Source: an uncultured Rubrobacteraceae bacterium (GTDB taxonomy: Bacteria > Actinomycetota > Rubrobacteria > Rubrobacterales > Rubrobacteraceae). Taken from it: a stretch of 19,676 nt of DNA. Location of the stretch: NCBI GenBank assembly GCA_902806015.1, contig CADCUZ010000169.1, positions 1 through 19,676 on the forward strand. Reading direction: 5' to 3'. Positions 6,267 to 14,251 of the stretch are shown here, one piece after another (the first letter of the stretch is position 1; every line of letters starts with the position of its first letter). The notes beneath the pieces were generated by a model, which saw nothing but the letters and a program-made list of their open reading frames with translations, searched no databases and had not been told where the DNA came from. The position numbers and the translations under genes were made by a program.

Positions 6267-7181
6267 TCAGCTTTCGGCTATAAGCTTCGCGAACGACAGG
6301 GCCTCGCGCCACACCCGACCACCGTCTTCCAGGCTCCAGCAGGCGGCGAGTACCGCCTGCGCCAATCCCCACCCGCGGACTCGGGCGCGGTCCAGGCCGA
6401 GCTCCGCGGAGAGGATGTCCAGGCGGCGCTTCGCGAGTCCCCCGGGGTCCGGCGCGCCCAGCGCCTCGACCAGGTTGTGCAGGAGCGCCGCGGTGTCGTA
6501 GGTCGCCTCGCCAACGACGCCCTTGGGGTCGATCGCGAGCCACGGCTGGCGCCGGGCCGCCAGGATGTTCCCCTGATGGAGGTCGCCGTGGAGCACGAGC
6601 GCCTCGCCTTGTGAAGCGAGTAGCTCGTCGAAGAGCCGCTCGGCCTCTTCGACGAGCCGGGTCGGCATCGGGCTCGAGCCTCCCCCGAAACGCCCTCTCA
6701 GACGCTTGAACCCCCGGGCCCAGTCTGAGACGAGGGGGAGGCCGTGGTCTGGCGGGGCGGGATACCAGAGCTTCTTAATCACCCCCGCGGCTATCGTGGT
6801 CGCCTCTTCGTCGTCTCCGACGGCGGTCAGCGGCGTGCCCGGTTCGAGGTGTTCGAGCAACATGGCGCCCCGGTCGGAGTCCAGCTCCAGCAAGCGGCAG
6901 ATGCCCCCGCCGTGGAAGGCCTTTAGCGCTTTGGCCTCCGTCGGGAACCCCTCGTCCTCGGGAAAGGAGAGCTTAAGGACGGCGGGCTTGCCGCCCTCGC
7001 GGACAGCGGGGGCGACCCAGCTGTAGGAGAGGTTCGGAAACGGGGGACTTACCTCGAGGGACCAGCGCCCCTCGAGCTCGCGCGAGAGGGCAGGCAGCCG
7101 GTTAAGCCATGCGGCGCCGGCCTCGCCGTGGAGCGAGATCTGGGTCCGCGCAAAACTTTCGGGGATGGGCGGAAAGCTCAT
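6267..7181 (-). CDS. Aminoglycoside/hydroxyurea phosphotransferase-like kinase (APH(6) family)
   Basis: The 304-residue protein has the protein-kinase-like fold of the streptomycin 6-kinase/hydroxyurea-resistance family. Visible elements are the beta-strand lysine Lys70 (AVLKLSFPED), the conserved Glu-rich MLLEHLEPGTPL (about 107-118), the catalytic loop HGDLHQGNIL (198-207, base Asp200, Asn205) and the metal-binding IDPKG (217-221). Enzymes of this family phosphorylate streptomycin; chromosomal homologues in environmental actinobacteria often have unknown natural substrates. Resistance should therefore not be assumed. The long frame begins at 7271, but the ATG at 7179-7181 is preceded by GAGGAGG at 8 nt spacing. 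It sits 127 nt after doxX and 56 nt before the adenosyltransferase, probably in the same transcript. Confidence 0.88.
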   Translation of the reverse strand: MSFPPIPESFARTQISLHGEAGAAWLNRLPALSRELEGRWSLEVSPPFPNLSYSWVAPAVREGGKPAVLKLSFPEDEGFPTEAKALKAFHGGGICRLLELDSDRGAMLLEHLEPGTPLTAVGDDEEATTIAAGVIKKLWYPAPPDHGLPLVSDWARGFKRLRGRFGGGSSPMPTRLVEEAERLFDELLASQGEALVLHGDLHQGNILAARRQPWLAIDPKGVVGEATYDTAALLHNLVEALGAPDPGGLAKRRLDILSAELGLDRARVRGWGLAQAVLAACWSLEDGGRVWREALSFAKLIAES

Positions 7182-7308
7182 GCTCGGGGCCTCCTCGTGA
7201 GCCGAACGCGTCGGGAAGACGAAACCGCCCGGGGGAGGACGGGCTACTGACCGGTGTGCGCGTCGGAGCATGGCCGGAATACAGGCCGCCGGGGTGGACG
7301 GCCCAAGC

Positions 7309-7803
7309 TCAAGCCCTCTTTCTGCGGTTGACGAGCAGGGGGGAGAGGCCGGGGCTCCGGCGGGCCAAACCGGCGTCCACGGAGAGCCCTTTGGCGGCCG
7401 AGCTGAACAGGATGCCCAGCGAGAGCAGGACGACCAGGACGTTTATCGTGATGAACTCCGGGGCACCGAGGCCCGTCCCCAGACGCACCCCGCCCGCGGA
7501 GAGCTGGATCGCGACGCTGAGGATCACGCTGCCGACGGTGGCCAGGTTGGTGAGGAACCCAAGAATCAGCGCGAGGCCCAGCGTCAGCTCGCCGGTTCGG
7601 ACGACCTGCGCGAAGAGCTCCGCGTTGGGGACCACGGTGCCCTGCATGAAGCCACGGAAAAATGGGGACGCCTGCGAGACGAAGCCGCCGACCGCGAGGC
7701 TGTCGGCGAACTGACGGGGGAAACTCGGGTTGAGCAGCTTCTCGATGCCGCCGTTCAGCCACACGGCCCCCACCAGGACGCGCACCCACACCATGCCGTT
7801 CAA
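7309..7803 (-). CDS. DoxX family membrane protein
   Basis: The protein (164 residues from the TTG start) is an integral membrane protein with about four hydrophobic segments (roughly residues 5-20, 68-85, 87-102 and 115-135). The motif WLNGGIEKLLNP (15-26) in the first helix is characteristic of DoxX. DoxX proteins are associated with quinone/thiol redox stress, in some bacteria in a complex with a superoxide dismutase and a thiol protein; no such partner is seen here. I choose the TTG at 7801-7803 because AAGGAGA lies 6-7 nt upstream. The ATG three codons later would be spaced too far from it. The C-terminus is basic (NRRKRA). It is first in the minus-strand run and diverges from the aquaporin gene across an operator-like region. 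Confidence 0.85.
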   Translation of the reverse strand: MNGMVWVRVLVGAVWLNGGIEKLLNPSFPRQFADSLAVGGFVSQASPFFRGFMQGTVVPNAELFAQVVRTGELTLGLALILGFLTNLATVGSVILSVAIQLSAGGVRLGTGLGAPEFITINVLVVLLSLGILFSSAAKGLSVDAGLARRSPGLSPLLVNRRKRA

Positions 7804-7839
7804 GGCAAATCTCCTTTCCGCTCCAACGCGACCCCCCAT

Positions 7840-7909
7840 CTTACATACGCATTTTGGGGAAAGTGGGATGCCGGCCAAACATACAAATGCGGAAAAGCGG
7901 GTATGTAAG
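7840..7909. promoter_or_regulatory. Operator-like inverted repeats between doxX and the aquaporin gene
   Basis: CTTACATAC (7840-7848) and GTATGTAAG (7901-7909) form a perfect 9-bp inverted repeat. A third ACATAC lies at 7879-7884. CGCATTTT next to the left arm and AAATGCG in the middle extend the symmetry. The block sits 36-106 nt upstream of doxX and 59-128 nt upstream of the aquaporin start. This is where a regulator controlling both divergent promoters would bind. TAAGAT on the minus strand within the left arm could be the doxX -10 box. Confidence 0.55.
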
Positions 7910-7967
7910 CCGAAAGCGCCGCGCCACGCAGTCCGCAACGCCTCCGGGCCAGGAAGGAAAAAAGCAC

Positions 7968-8918
7968 ATGTCCGACAAGGGTGGAAAAGACGACGACCTG
8001 AACTGGGACCTTCCCAAGCGCGGGGGACGCACCCGCCGCGACCGCGGCCCTGAACGCGACGACGGCCCGCTCGACGAGCCGTTCGCTGGTGAGCGGGGGA
8101 CCGGACCGACCTCCAACCGCGGTTCCGGCCAGACGGGGCGGGGCGGGGTGCGAAGGAGAGGCACGGGGCAACGCTCGGGTTCCGGGTCGGGCACCGGTCT
8201 GTACGGGAGCGAGATCGGCTCTAACATGGCGCGCGCGGGGGTGGCCGAGCTCGTCGGAACCGCCATCCTCGTCTACGCCGGCACCACCGTCGCGGTCGCG
8301 GCCTCGCTGGCGGTCCAGGCGATAGGCACTACCCTCGGCTCGCTCGCGGTGCCGCTCGTGTTCGGGCTGACGCTCGTGGCTTTGGTGGCCGCCTTGGGGC
8401 ACGTATCGGGGGCGCACCTGAACCCGGCCGTCACCCTTAGCCTCGCCGCCACGCGGAAGTTCCCCTGGGGCCACGTCCCGGTCTACCTCGGGGCGCAGCT
8501 CTTCGGGGCGATCCTGGGCTCCATCGCCACCTGGATCACCCTTGGCGGCCCTGCCCGCTCGGAGGCCAAGCTGGCCTCCCCCGGCCTCTCGCCGGACGTG
8601 GGTCTGTTGCAGGGGTTCTTTGTCGAGGGGGCGATAACGTTTATCCTGGTATTGGTGGTGATCTCGGTCGCCACCGACGACCGCGTCGCCGACACGGTGG
8701 CCCCCGTGGCGGTGGGTTTCGCCCTGGCCGTCGGGGTCTTTGTCGGGGGGCCGGTCACCGGCGGCTCGGTCAACCCGGCGCGCGCGCTGGGCCCGATCAT
8801 CGTCGCCTGGAACAATTGGGACACTGCCCTGCTCTACATCCTAGCCCCCATCGTTGGCGGTATCCTGGCCGCGGTCCTCTACGACGGCTTTATCTCCGAG
8901 GCGACCACGCCGGGATAG
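7968..8918 (+). CDS. Aquaporin (MIP family) with a long charged N-terminal extension
   Basis: The 316-residue protein is a membrane channel of the aquaporin/glycerol-facilitator family. The two half-helix motifs are GAHLNPAVTLS (NPA at 152-154) and GGSVNPARALGP (NPA at 269-271, followed by the selectivity-filter Arg272). The second filter position, aligned on the NPAR segment, is Val257 (VGVF) rather than the His of water-selective AqpZ; this suggests a wider, TIP-like pore. Residues 1 to about 86 are unusual for the family: Asp/Lys/Arg/Gly-rich, no hydrophobic segment, with GSGSGTG repeats near the end. The start is the ATG at 7968-7970 after AGGAAGGA; the open frame reaches back to 7854 but without an RBS. 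It diverges from doxX. Confidence 0.9.
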   Translation: MSDKGGKDDDLNWDLPKRGGRTRRDRGPERDDGPLDEPFAGERGTGPTSNRGSGQTGRGGVRRRGTGQRSGSGSGTGLYGSEIGSNMARAGVAELVGTAILVYAGTTVAVAASLAVQAIGTTLGSLAVPLVFGLTLVALVAALGHVSGAHLNPAVTLSLAATRKFPWGHVPVYLGAQLFGAILGSIATWITLGGPARSEAKLASPGLSPDVGLLQGFFVEGAITFILVLVVISVATDDRVADTVAPVAVGFALAVGVFVGGPVTGGSVNPARALGPIIVAWNNWDTALLYILAPIVGGILAAVLYDGFISEATTPG

Positions 8919-8976
8919 AACCGGAAGGGTGCCGGCCGCGTATATCCGAGTGTCCGCAGGCGAAAAGGAGATCCCC

Positions 8977-9471
8977 TTGGGAAAGATATCGCGTGTAACG
9001 TTCATCCGGCTGGCTGCCACGCTCAGTGTCGGGGCCGCCTCGGCTTCCGTCGCGGCCTGCGGTGGGGGATCCGGCGGCTCAGGTGGTGGTTCGGGCAACG
9101 GCTCGGGCGATGGCTCCGGCGTCGGGCCGAGCACACCCGCGGCGTCCTCGGGAGGGGCGGCCGCCGGTGGGCCCGGCGGATCGGCCATAGCGCAGGAGTC
9201 CGAGGTAGCGGCGGGGAACGCCGTGAAGTTCAAGGACGGGGGCAAGGACGCCGTCCTGGTCCACCTGGACGGCGGGGACTATGTCGCCTACTCTGCGGTC
9301 TGCACCCACGCGGGCTGCACCGTGGTCTACAAGAACGCCCAGCTCGCCTGTCCGTGTCACGGCTCGGTCTTCGACCCGGCCAACGGCGCCGAGGTCGTCT
9401 CCGGCCCGGCCCAGCTCCCGCTGCCGGAGATACCCGTTGAGGTGCGCAACGGGGAGGTGCTTCGCGCCTGA
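8977..9471 (+). CDS. Rieske [2Fe-2S] lipoprotein
   Basis: The 164-residue protein starts at a TTG (8977-8979) with AAGGAG 5-6 nt upstream. A signal sequence (about residues 3-27, VTFIRLAATLSVGAASASV) ends in a lipobox-like SVAAC, giving lipid-modified Cys28. A Gly/Ser-rich linker of about 40 residues follows. The Rieske domain (about 75-164) has CTHAGC (109-114) and CPCHGS (125-130). Cluster ligands are thus Cys109, His111, Cys125 and His128. Cys114 and Cys127 provide the disulfide typical of high-potential Rieske proteins. It would be an outward-facing electron-transfer protein tethered to the membrane. No bc-complex, oxygenase or other partner is encoded nearby. It lies 58 nt after the aquaporin gene on the same strand. 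Confidence 0.93.
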   Translation: MGKISRVTFIRLAATLSVGAASASVAACGGGSGGSGGGSGNGSGDGSGVGPSTPAASSGGAAAGGPGGSAIAQESEVAAGNAVKFKDGGKDAVLVHLDGGDYVAYSAVCTHAGCTVVYKNAQLACPCHGSVFDPANGAEVVSGPAQLPLPEIPVEVRNGEVLRA

Positions 9472-9624
9472 AGAAATGTTTTGGGTTACGGGTTTGAGGC
9501 ATCGGGAAAAGCCTCACAAGACGATACCGTACCCGCGAACCTTCTCCGTTGTTGCGATGTGGAGGGCGTCTGTCATGGCAAGACCTGAAGCCCGTGACTT
9601 GATGCCCGTAGCCTCATTCTCAAG

Positions 9625-9630
9625 TAAAAT
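9625..9630 (+). promoter_or_regulatory. -10 box (TAAAAT) of a leaderless promoter
   Basis: TAAAAT ends 7 nt before the ATG at 9638, so transcription would start at or one base before the start codon. The gene has no Shine-Dalgarno sequence, consistent with leaderless translation. TTGATG at 9599-9604 is a possible -35 box, but the 20-nt spacer is long. Confidence 0.55.
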
Positions 9631-9637
9631 GCCCCGC

Positions 9638-10258
9638 ATGGACGTGGGTGAGGAGCGCATCGGGCTTAACGGGGCGGCGGCGGTCCTGGACGTATCCCCG
9701 GAGAGGGTCCGGCGCTTCGTGCAGGAGGGACGGCTCCGGGCGGGTCGCGGGGAGAACGGGGACCTCGGCCTCTTCCTCGGCGAGGTAGTGAATCTGGCGC
9801 GAGAGCTCGGCGCGGAGGCCGCGGAGGAGGAAATCTTCGAGGGGGAGTTGATGGGGGGCGATCTCCCGAACAACTCCCGCCTTCCAGCGGTCCCCTTCGA
9901 GCGCTACGAACGCCTCCTGCAGCAGGGCCAAGATTACAAGACCCGCCTCGAAGAACGGACCCGCCAGACCGACGAGGTCCGCCAGGAACGCGACGCCGCC
10001 CGCATGGAGATAGACCGGCTTTGGTCCGAGATCGAACGCCTAAACCTCGTCGAGTTCCAACGCGAGCTTCAGGAGAAAACCATCTCCACCCTCGAAGAAG
10101 AGAAGCAGAGGCTTGAGGAGGACCGCAGCCGCATGGTCGAGCAACATACCAGGCTCATCGAGGAGAAGTCAGCCCTCTCCGAAGACCGTGTCCGCCTGGA
10201 AGCCGAGCTAAACGCCCTGAAGAACCGCGGCTTCTGGTCCCGCCTCCTCGGCAACTGA
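9638..10258 (+). CDS. HTH and coiled-coil DNA-binding protein
   Basis: The 206-residue protein begins with a short MerR/excisionase-like helix-turn-helix: IGLNGAAAVLDVSPERVRRF, then VQEGRLRAG (about residues 8-36). A linker follows, then a long predicted coiled coil (about 90-195) rich in E/R/Q/L heptads, ending with an aromatic tail NRGFWSRLLGN. I do not know a named family. The same architecture, including the terminal (F/L)W-RLLG, is encoded by the pseudogene at 2060-2555. A role as a self-associating DNA-binding or scaffolding protein is inference. An in-frame ATG at 9629 overlaps the -10 box, so I prefer 9638. It is followed by the ABC transporter remnants. Confidence 0.8.
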   Translation: MDVGEERIGLNGAAAVLDVSPERVRRFVQEGRLRAGRGENGDLGLFLGEVVNLARELGAEAAEEEIFEGELMGGDLPNNSRLPAVPFERYERLLQQGQDYKTRLEERTRQTDEVRQERDAARMEIDRLWSEIERLNLVEFQRELQEKTISTLEEEKQRLEEDRSRMVEQHTRLIEEKSALSEDRVRLEAELNALKNRGFWSRLLGN

Positions 10259-10369
10259 GGACGCGACCCGGACCCCACCGGATTACCCGCGGCGAAGGTC
10301 CACCATTTTGGGTATACGCGGCACCCATCCCTACCGAGGTCTTCGGTCTCGACACCCGGAGGGAGAGCG

Positions 10370-10735
10370 TTGAAACGCGGGCGCGTCGGCAACCTTCCTG
10401 GCCAGTTCGCCCTGGAGGACAGGACTACCGGGGAGGGGCTCCTGCGCTTTTTCGCCAAGCTGCGCGGGGCGGGGAACCCGGGCTACGTCAGGGAGCTGGT
10501 GGAGCGGTTCGAATCGGACCTCTCGATGGGCACGTCGACCCGAGACCCTTCCAGGCTTGCCAGGCGCCGAGGACCTGAAGGTCGAGTGTCCAAGGGTGTC
10601 TTTCACGCAGCACTCGCAGCCGGGCGCATTGGTCAAGCTGGCCGCGCGGCACCGGCTCGTCGGCCTGAAGTACGAGCGCCCGAGCCTGAAGGAGATCGTC
10701 CTGACCTACTACGCGATGAACGTCGCGCGTGCGTG
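10370..10735 (+). pseudogene. ABC transporter ATPase remnant, core deleted
   Basis: The first part (frame 1) reads VGNLPGQFALEDRTTGEGLLRFFAKLRG (about 10385-10470), matching the Q-loop/helical region of ABC-2-type drug or antibiotic exporters. From about 10555, in another frame, GAEDLKVECPRVSF and GLKYERPSLKEIVLTYY give the C-terminal end of the same protein. The Walker A region is missing at the 5' end. The signature motif, Walker B and H-loop are missing from the middle. The protein therefore cannot hydrolyse ATP. A TTG at 10370 with GGAGGGAG upstream may be fortuitous. It directly precedes the matching permease remnant. Confidence 0.75.
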
Positions 10736-11547
10736 GGACGGACGGGGTCGGCACGCGGCCATGCGCGGCGGCGCTGGCCTTCCAGTACACCAGACTCAAG
10801 GCGAGGGGCGTGGTCATCTGGGGGTCGACGCTCGGGCTCTACAGCGCGGCGCTCGTCGCCTCGTACACCACGTTCAGCGGGAGCGCGGAGCAGATGAACC
10901 AACTCCTTGAGGCCCACTCACTCCCGGGGGATGCTCGAGGCCTTCGGGATCACGGAGCTCGCCGGCGTCGAGAACTGCATGAACCCCAGGTGTTCTTACT
11001 GGCTCCGCTGGCGCCCACTTTCTTCCCAATCCAGGCGACCGTCGGGACCATAGCGGGGGCGGCGGAGCGGGGCATCATGGACGTCTTGCTCGGCAAGCCG
11101 ATCCCCCGCTGGCAGCCCTTGGTCGGCGGCTTCGCCTCCATATCCCTCTCGCTGTTGGCCATGCTGGCCCCCAGGGGAGCCCTGACCTGGGCCACCGTGG
11201 CCCCAATTGACCTGAACCTTACCCTCGGCAGCACGGCCGCGGCGGTCCTGAACATGTGGCGGCCTTCGTGCTTCCTCTTCGCGCCACCGCAGTGCTCTGC
11301 TTGACCCTTTTCGCTGCCGGGCGCTCGCCGTCCCCGCCTCTCTGCTCTTTGCGAAGTACCTCCTCGACACCCTTGGCCGGGTCTCCGAAGACCTCGAAGC
11401 CCTCCAGCGGCTCTCTGCCTTCTGCTATGCGGATCCGCCATAGAAGACGGCCTCGACTGGTCGAACGTCGGTGCCCTTACCCTGGTCGGCTACCTACTGG
11501 TCGTGCTGGCGATGCTCGCCTCTCGCCGCCGCGACATATACACGTAG
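10736..11547 (+). pseudogene. ABC-2 type permease remnant, several frameshifts
   Basis: Successive frames spell one multi-pass permease: ALAFQYTRLKARGVVIWGST with GLYSAALVASYTTFSGSAEQMNQLLE (10765-10915), then PGMLEAFGITELAGVEN in a second frame. Next come VFLLAPLAPTFFPIQATVGT and IAGAAERGIMDVLLGKPIPR back in the first (10990-11130). The 3' end is FAKYLLDTLGRVSEDLEALQ, then AIEDGLDWSNVGALTLVGYL and SRRRDIYT followed by TAG at 11545-11547. At least three frameshifts are needed, and a stretch around 11270-11350 is scrambled. Together with the ATPase remnant this was an ABC-2 exporter operon. Confidence 0.75.
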
Positions 11548-11606
11548 CTTTCGGAGCGCTCCGCTCTTCGGCCAGCGGCCGGCAAGCCGGCAACGGCGGC
11601 GTGCTG

Positions 11607-11612
11607 TAGAGT
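11607..11612 (+). promoter_or_regulatory. Possible -10 box (TAGAGT) of the DUF815 ATPase gene
   Basis: TAGAGT lies 25 nt upstream of the chosen ATG, leaving room for a short leader that carries the GGAAGG Shine-Dalgarno sequence. No clear -35 box is present. Confidence 0.35.
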
Positions 11613-11637
11613 GCCGTTCCGTATGGAAGGGATGAGC

Positions 11638-12921
11638 ATGGAGGCTTTGCTGCTGCGGGCGCGGGGGTTGGCCGTGTTGCGCGGGGTCCTCGACTCGCCG
11701 GTGGCGCGAGATTTCCTGGGGTTGATGGGGCTGTTGACGGTGAGGCGGCCGGAGCCGGCGGCGGTGGCCGGGGTTTTCGGACGGCTGTGGGAAGGGCTGG
11801 CCTCGGAGCCGGACCGGATGCTGCCGGATGCCTGGCAGTCGCACCTCGTTGGGCGTCTGCTGGACCACGAGAACCCATTTAGCTTGGGGGCCGAGCGGGG
11901 GGAGGTGGAGTGGAGCGTCCTCCATCAGGCCAAGCGCGACCTCGGTACTCTGCGGGCGCTCTTCGGCCTGGATGCGAGGACGCTCCTCGCCAGGGTCGAG
12001 GAGGCGGTTCCCGCCCTCGCCGAGACCTGGGTCCCCTGGACGGCCCCGGTGCACGAGGGGGACGCGTCGCCGAGGAGCGCGCTCGCCCGGGGACTCGCCG
12101 CTGCCGGAGACTGGGGGAAACAGGCGGAGGACCTGGCGAACCATTTCGCCCGACACGGCGCCGGCATCTTCGGTCGGCACAGGGCATTTCGGTGGGAGGG
12201 GGCCGGTTTGCGGGCCGTGCCAGGCCCCGATCCCATCCGCCTCGACGGCCTGGTCGCCTACGAGCGGGAGCGCGAGCCCCTGGTCGAGAACACGAGGCGG
12301 TTTCTGGCCGGGTTGCCGGCGCACAACGCGCTGCTCTACGGCCAGCCGGGGACCGGCAAGTCCTCCACGGTGAAGGCCCTGCTGAACGAGTACGCCGACC
12401 GGGGCCTGCGGCTCGTCGAGGTAGCCAAGGAAGACCTCGGGTCGCTGCCGCGAGTGCTCGGGTTATTGCGGGGGCGTGGCCCGCGTTTCGTCCTTTTCGT
12501 GGACGACCTCTCCTTCGAGGAACACGAGGTCGAGTACAAGGCGCTAAAAGCTCTGCTAGAGGGGAGCGTCGAGGAGCCGCCCGGAAACGTCAGGGTCTAC
12601 GCAACCTCCAACCGCCGCAACCTGGTGCGCGAGAGCTTCTCAGAGCGTGACGGGGCGGACGATGTCCACGCCCGCGACACGGAGCAGGAGAAGCAGTCGC
12701 TCGCCGCGCGCTTCGGGCTGCGCGTTACCTTCCCCGCCCCGGACCAGTGGCGATACCTGGAGATAGTCGCAGGGCTCGCCAGGAAGCGGGGGCTGAAGCT
12801 GCCGGAGGAGGAGCTGCGGGAGAGGGCGCTTCTCTGGGATCGCTGGCACGCCGGCCGTTCCGGGCGTACGGCCCGCCAATTCGTGGACGAACTGGCGGCC
12901 GGGCTCCTCGGAGGCCGCTGA
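11638..12921 (+). CDS. DUF815-type AAA ATPase
   Basis: The 427-residue protein is a P-loop ATPase of the DUF815 family, whose function is not established. The N-terminal 200 residues are helical. The ATPase core has Walker A GQPGTGKS (235-242), Walker B VLFVDD (285-290) and a sensor-1-like YATSNRRNL (321-329). The segment SFSERDGADDVHARDTEQEKQSLAARFGLRVTFPAP (333-368) is the signature I associate with DUF815. A C-terminal helical lid includes GRSGRTARQFVDEL. In-frame starts exist at 11611, 11623 and 11632. I choose the ATG at 11638-11640 because GGAAGG precedes it by 7 nt. It stands alone; the neighbours on both sides are remnants. Confidence 0.9.
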   Translation: MEALLLRARGLAVLRGVLDSPVARDFLGLMGLLTVRRPEPAAVAGVFGRLWEGLASEPDRMLPDAWQSHLVGRLLDHENPFSLGAERGEVEWSVLHQAKRDLGTLRALFGLDARTLLARVEEAVPALAETWVPWTAPVHEGDASPRSALARGLAAAGDWGKQAEDLANHFARHGAGIFGRHRAFRWEGAGLRAVPGPDPIRLDGLVAYEREREPLVENTRRFLAGLPAHNALLYGQPGTGKSSTVKALLNEYADRGLRLVEVAKEDLGSLPRVLGLLRGRGPRFVLFVDDLSFEEHEVEYKALKALLEGSVEEPPGNVRVYATSNRRNLVRESFSERDGADDVHARDTEQEKQSLAARFGLRVTFPAPDQWRYLEIVAGLARKRGLKLPEEELRERALLWDRWHAGRSGRTARQFVDELAAGLLGGR

Positions 12922-13017
12922 CCCTGCAGCGCAACCCCGGCCGGACTGCCTTGCGGGCCGCGCCCTCGAGTTCGCGAACCCGACGCTAAAGAAGTGATTT
13001 CAACGGGGAACGTCACG

Positions 13018-13470
13018 TTATGTTGTTCTACGTGGATACAATCTGGCGAGTATGCCCTTTCGTACCGGGTGCAGGGTTCCGACGCCGGCCGGGAGATTAC
13101 CGCCGGCCGAGAGGCCCAACTCACCAGCGGCATCCCCCCGCGGAAGACCACCGTGGGAGACCGCCGCGACCATGTACGCAAAGTCGAAGCCCATGACCCA
13201 GTCCTGGAACCGGTGGATGATCGCCTGTTCTTGCCCTACCATCTCAGAAAAATCGGTCCGTCTCGTGAAAGTTCCACGGGAGGCTTGGCGTAAATGCCCG
13301 AGCGCGACGCTGGTGGTCGCAGCCTCCGCCCCGCCGGCACCGCCCAGATACGTGGCTCCCGGCAGGATCGTAGCCAGGACCGAACCGGCAACGCCAACCC
13401 TTCCCAGTCTCAGAAAACCCCGATGGTTCATGGCGTCCGTGAGTCTATCCTGTGACCGTCCGCGGATCAT
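13018..13470 (-). pseudogene. GH26-like secreted glycoside hydrolase remnant
   Basis: The N-terminus MNHRGFLRLGRVGVAGSVLA (start codon 13429-13431) is a Tat-like signal with HRGFL in place of the RR pair, ending before GGAEAAT. The mature part reads FSEMVGQEQAIIHRFQDWVM and GFDFAYMVAAVSHGGLP. In the +1 frame this continues as RGGMPLVSWA. The pattern (W/F)QDW...RG-MP-(I/V)-(T/S)W is typical of the start of GH26-like mannanase/glucanase domains. The catalytic domain is absent, so the gene is truncated and frameshifted. An ATG at 13470 with AGAGG upstream is a possible true start; 13431 is an alternative. Family placement is from motif memory only. Confidence 0.55.
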
Positions 13471-13639
13471 AGATGTACCTCTGAGGCCGCGCGGCTCGTG
13501 GCACCCTGATCCCAGTTGGTATCTACCCACACTGAGCCTCGCGGTGTTCAGATCTGTCGAGCACCGTATCCGCGGTGTTTCACCGCATCCTCCCGGCTTC
13601 AAACAAAAAACATACATACAAAAACACATAAAGAAGCGG

Positions 13640-13728
13640 CTCGGTGCGTCAAACCTGACACTATTCTCGTACGCTGAAGAAGGAAAAGGCTAGGAGGTTA
13701 TCGCCGCCGACCTCACAGCCGCACCGAG
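13640..13728. repeat. Spaced inverted repeat CTCGGTGCG / CGCACCGAG
   Basis: CTCGGTGCG (13640-13648) and CGCACCGAG (13720-13728) are perfectly complementary and separated by 71 nt. They lie between the GH26 remnant and the response regulator, next to an A/T-rich tract (13603-13635) that stands out in this GC-rich DNA. No function is evident. Confidence 0.3.
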
Positions 13729-13807
13729 GTCTCTTGTGCCGACCGGCAAGACAGTCAATCATACGATTCAACATGTTGCAAACACCGAAACGTTAGTGTT
13801 CTTGGGC

Positions 13808-14251
13808 CTATGCGACCTCGGGGGGCGCCTCGTTCAGGTTCAGCCAGTACCGTTTGAGTTGCTCGATGGTGTCGATGAACTTCTCGAAGTCCACGGGTTT
13901 TCTGACGTAGGAGTTCGCGCCCAAGCTGTAGCCGTCGAGCACGTCCTGGCGCTCGTTGGAGGACGTGAGGATCACGACCGGCAGGAGCCGCGTGCGCTCG
14001 TGGGAGCGCAGGCGTTCGAGAACTTCGAGGCCGTTGAGCCTCGGCAGCTTCAGGTCTAGCAGGATCAGGTGCGGCATCTCGTCCGCTCCCCGTCCGACGT
14101 AGGTGCCGGAGGCGAAGAGGTAGTTTAGGGCCTCAACCCCGTCGCGAACCACGACGATCCCGCCGGTGAAGTCGTTCTTCGCGAGGGCCCGCAGCATCAA
14201 CAGTTCGTCGTCCGGGTTGTCCTCGACGAGCAGGATCACCTGCTCCCTCAT
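13808..14251 (-). CDS. Single-domain response regulator, Rcp1 type
   Basis: The 147-residue protein is a receiver domain without an output domain. It has the acidic pair Glu10-Asp11 (LVEDNPDDELL), phospho-acceptor Asp66 (ILLDLKLP), Thr96 (VVILTSS) and Lys118 (YVRKPVD). The LVEDNPDDELLMLRALAKN start, the LNYLFASGTYVGR insertion and the C-terminal LKRYWLNLNEAP are typical of Rcp1-like regulators, which usually pair with phytochrome or PAS histidine kinases. It diverges from the REC-PAS-PAS kinase gene, so it may take phosphate from that kinase or relay with its receiver; this is inference. The ATG at 14249-14251 has only GGAG at 10 nt. A 10-codon ORF upstream ends in an ATGA overlap with it. 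Confidence 0.95.
   Translation of the reverse strand: MREQVILLVEDNPDDELLMLRALAKNDFTGGIVVVRDGVEALNYLFASGTYVGRGADEMPHLILLDLKLPRLNGLEVLERLRSHERTRLLPVVILTSSNERQDVLDGYSLGANSYVRKPVDFEKFIDTIEQLKRYWLNLNEAPPEVA

Noticed and set aside
9281..9637. N-terminal extension of the HTH protein back into the Rieske gene
   Set aside because: The extension is the out-of-frame reading of the Rieske gene plus intergenic DNA; the -10 box and HTH start support the ATG at 9638.
11910..12650. 246-codon plus-strand frame and several minus-strand frames within the DUF815 gene
   Set aside because: Low-complexity Arg/Ala/Gly shadows; the DUF815 frame has clear Walker motifs.
13594..13632. A/T-rich tract AAACAAAAAACATACATAC as a mobile element end or origin
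   Set aside because: No transposase, terminal repeats or DnaA boxes nearby; more likely an upstream promoter element or relic.
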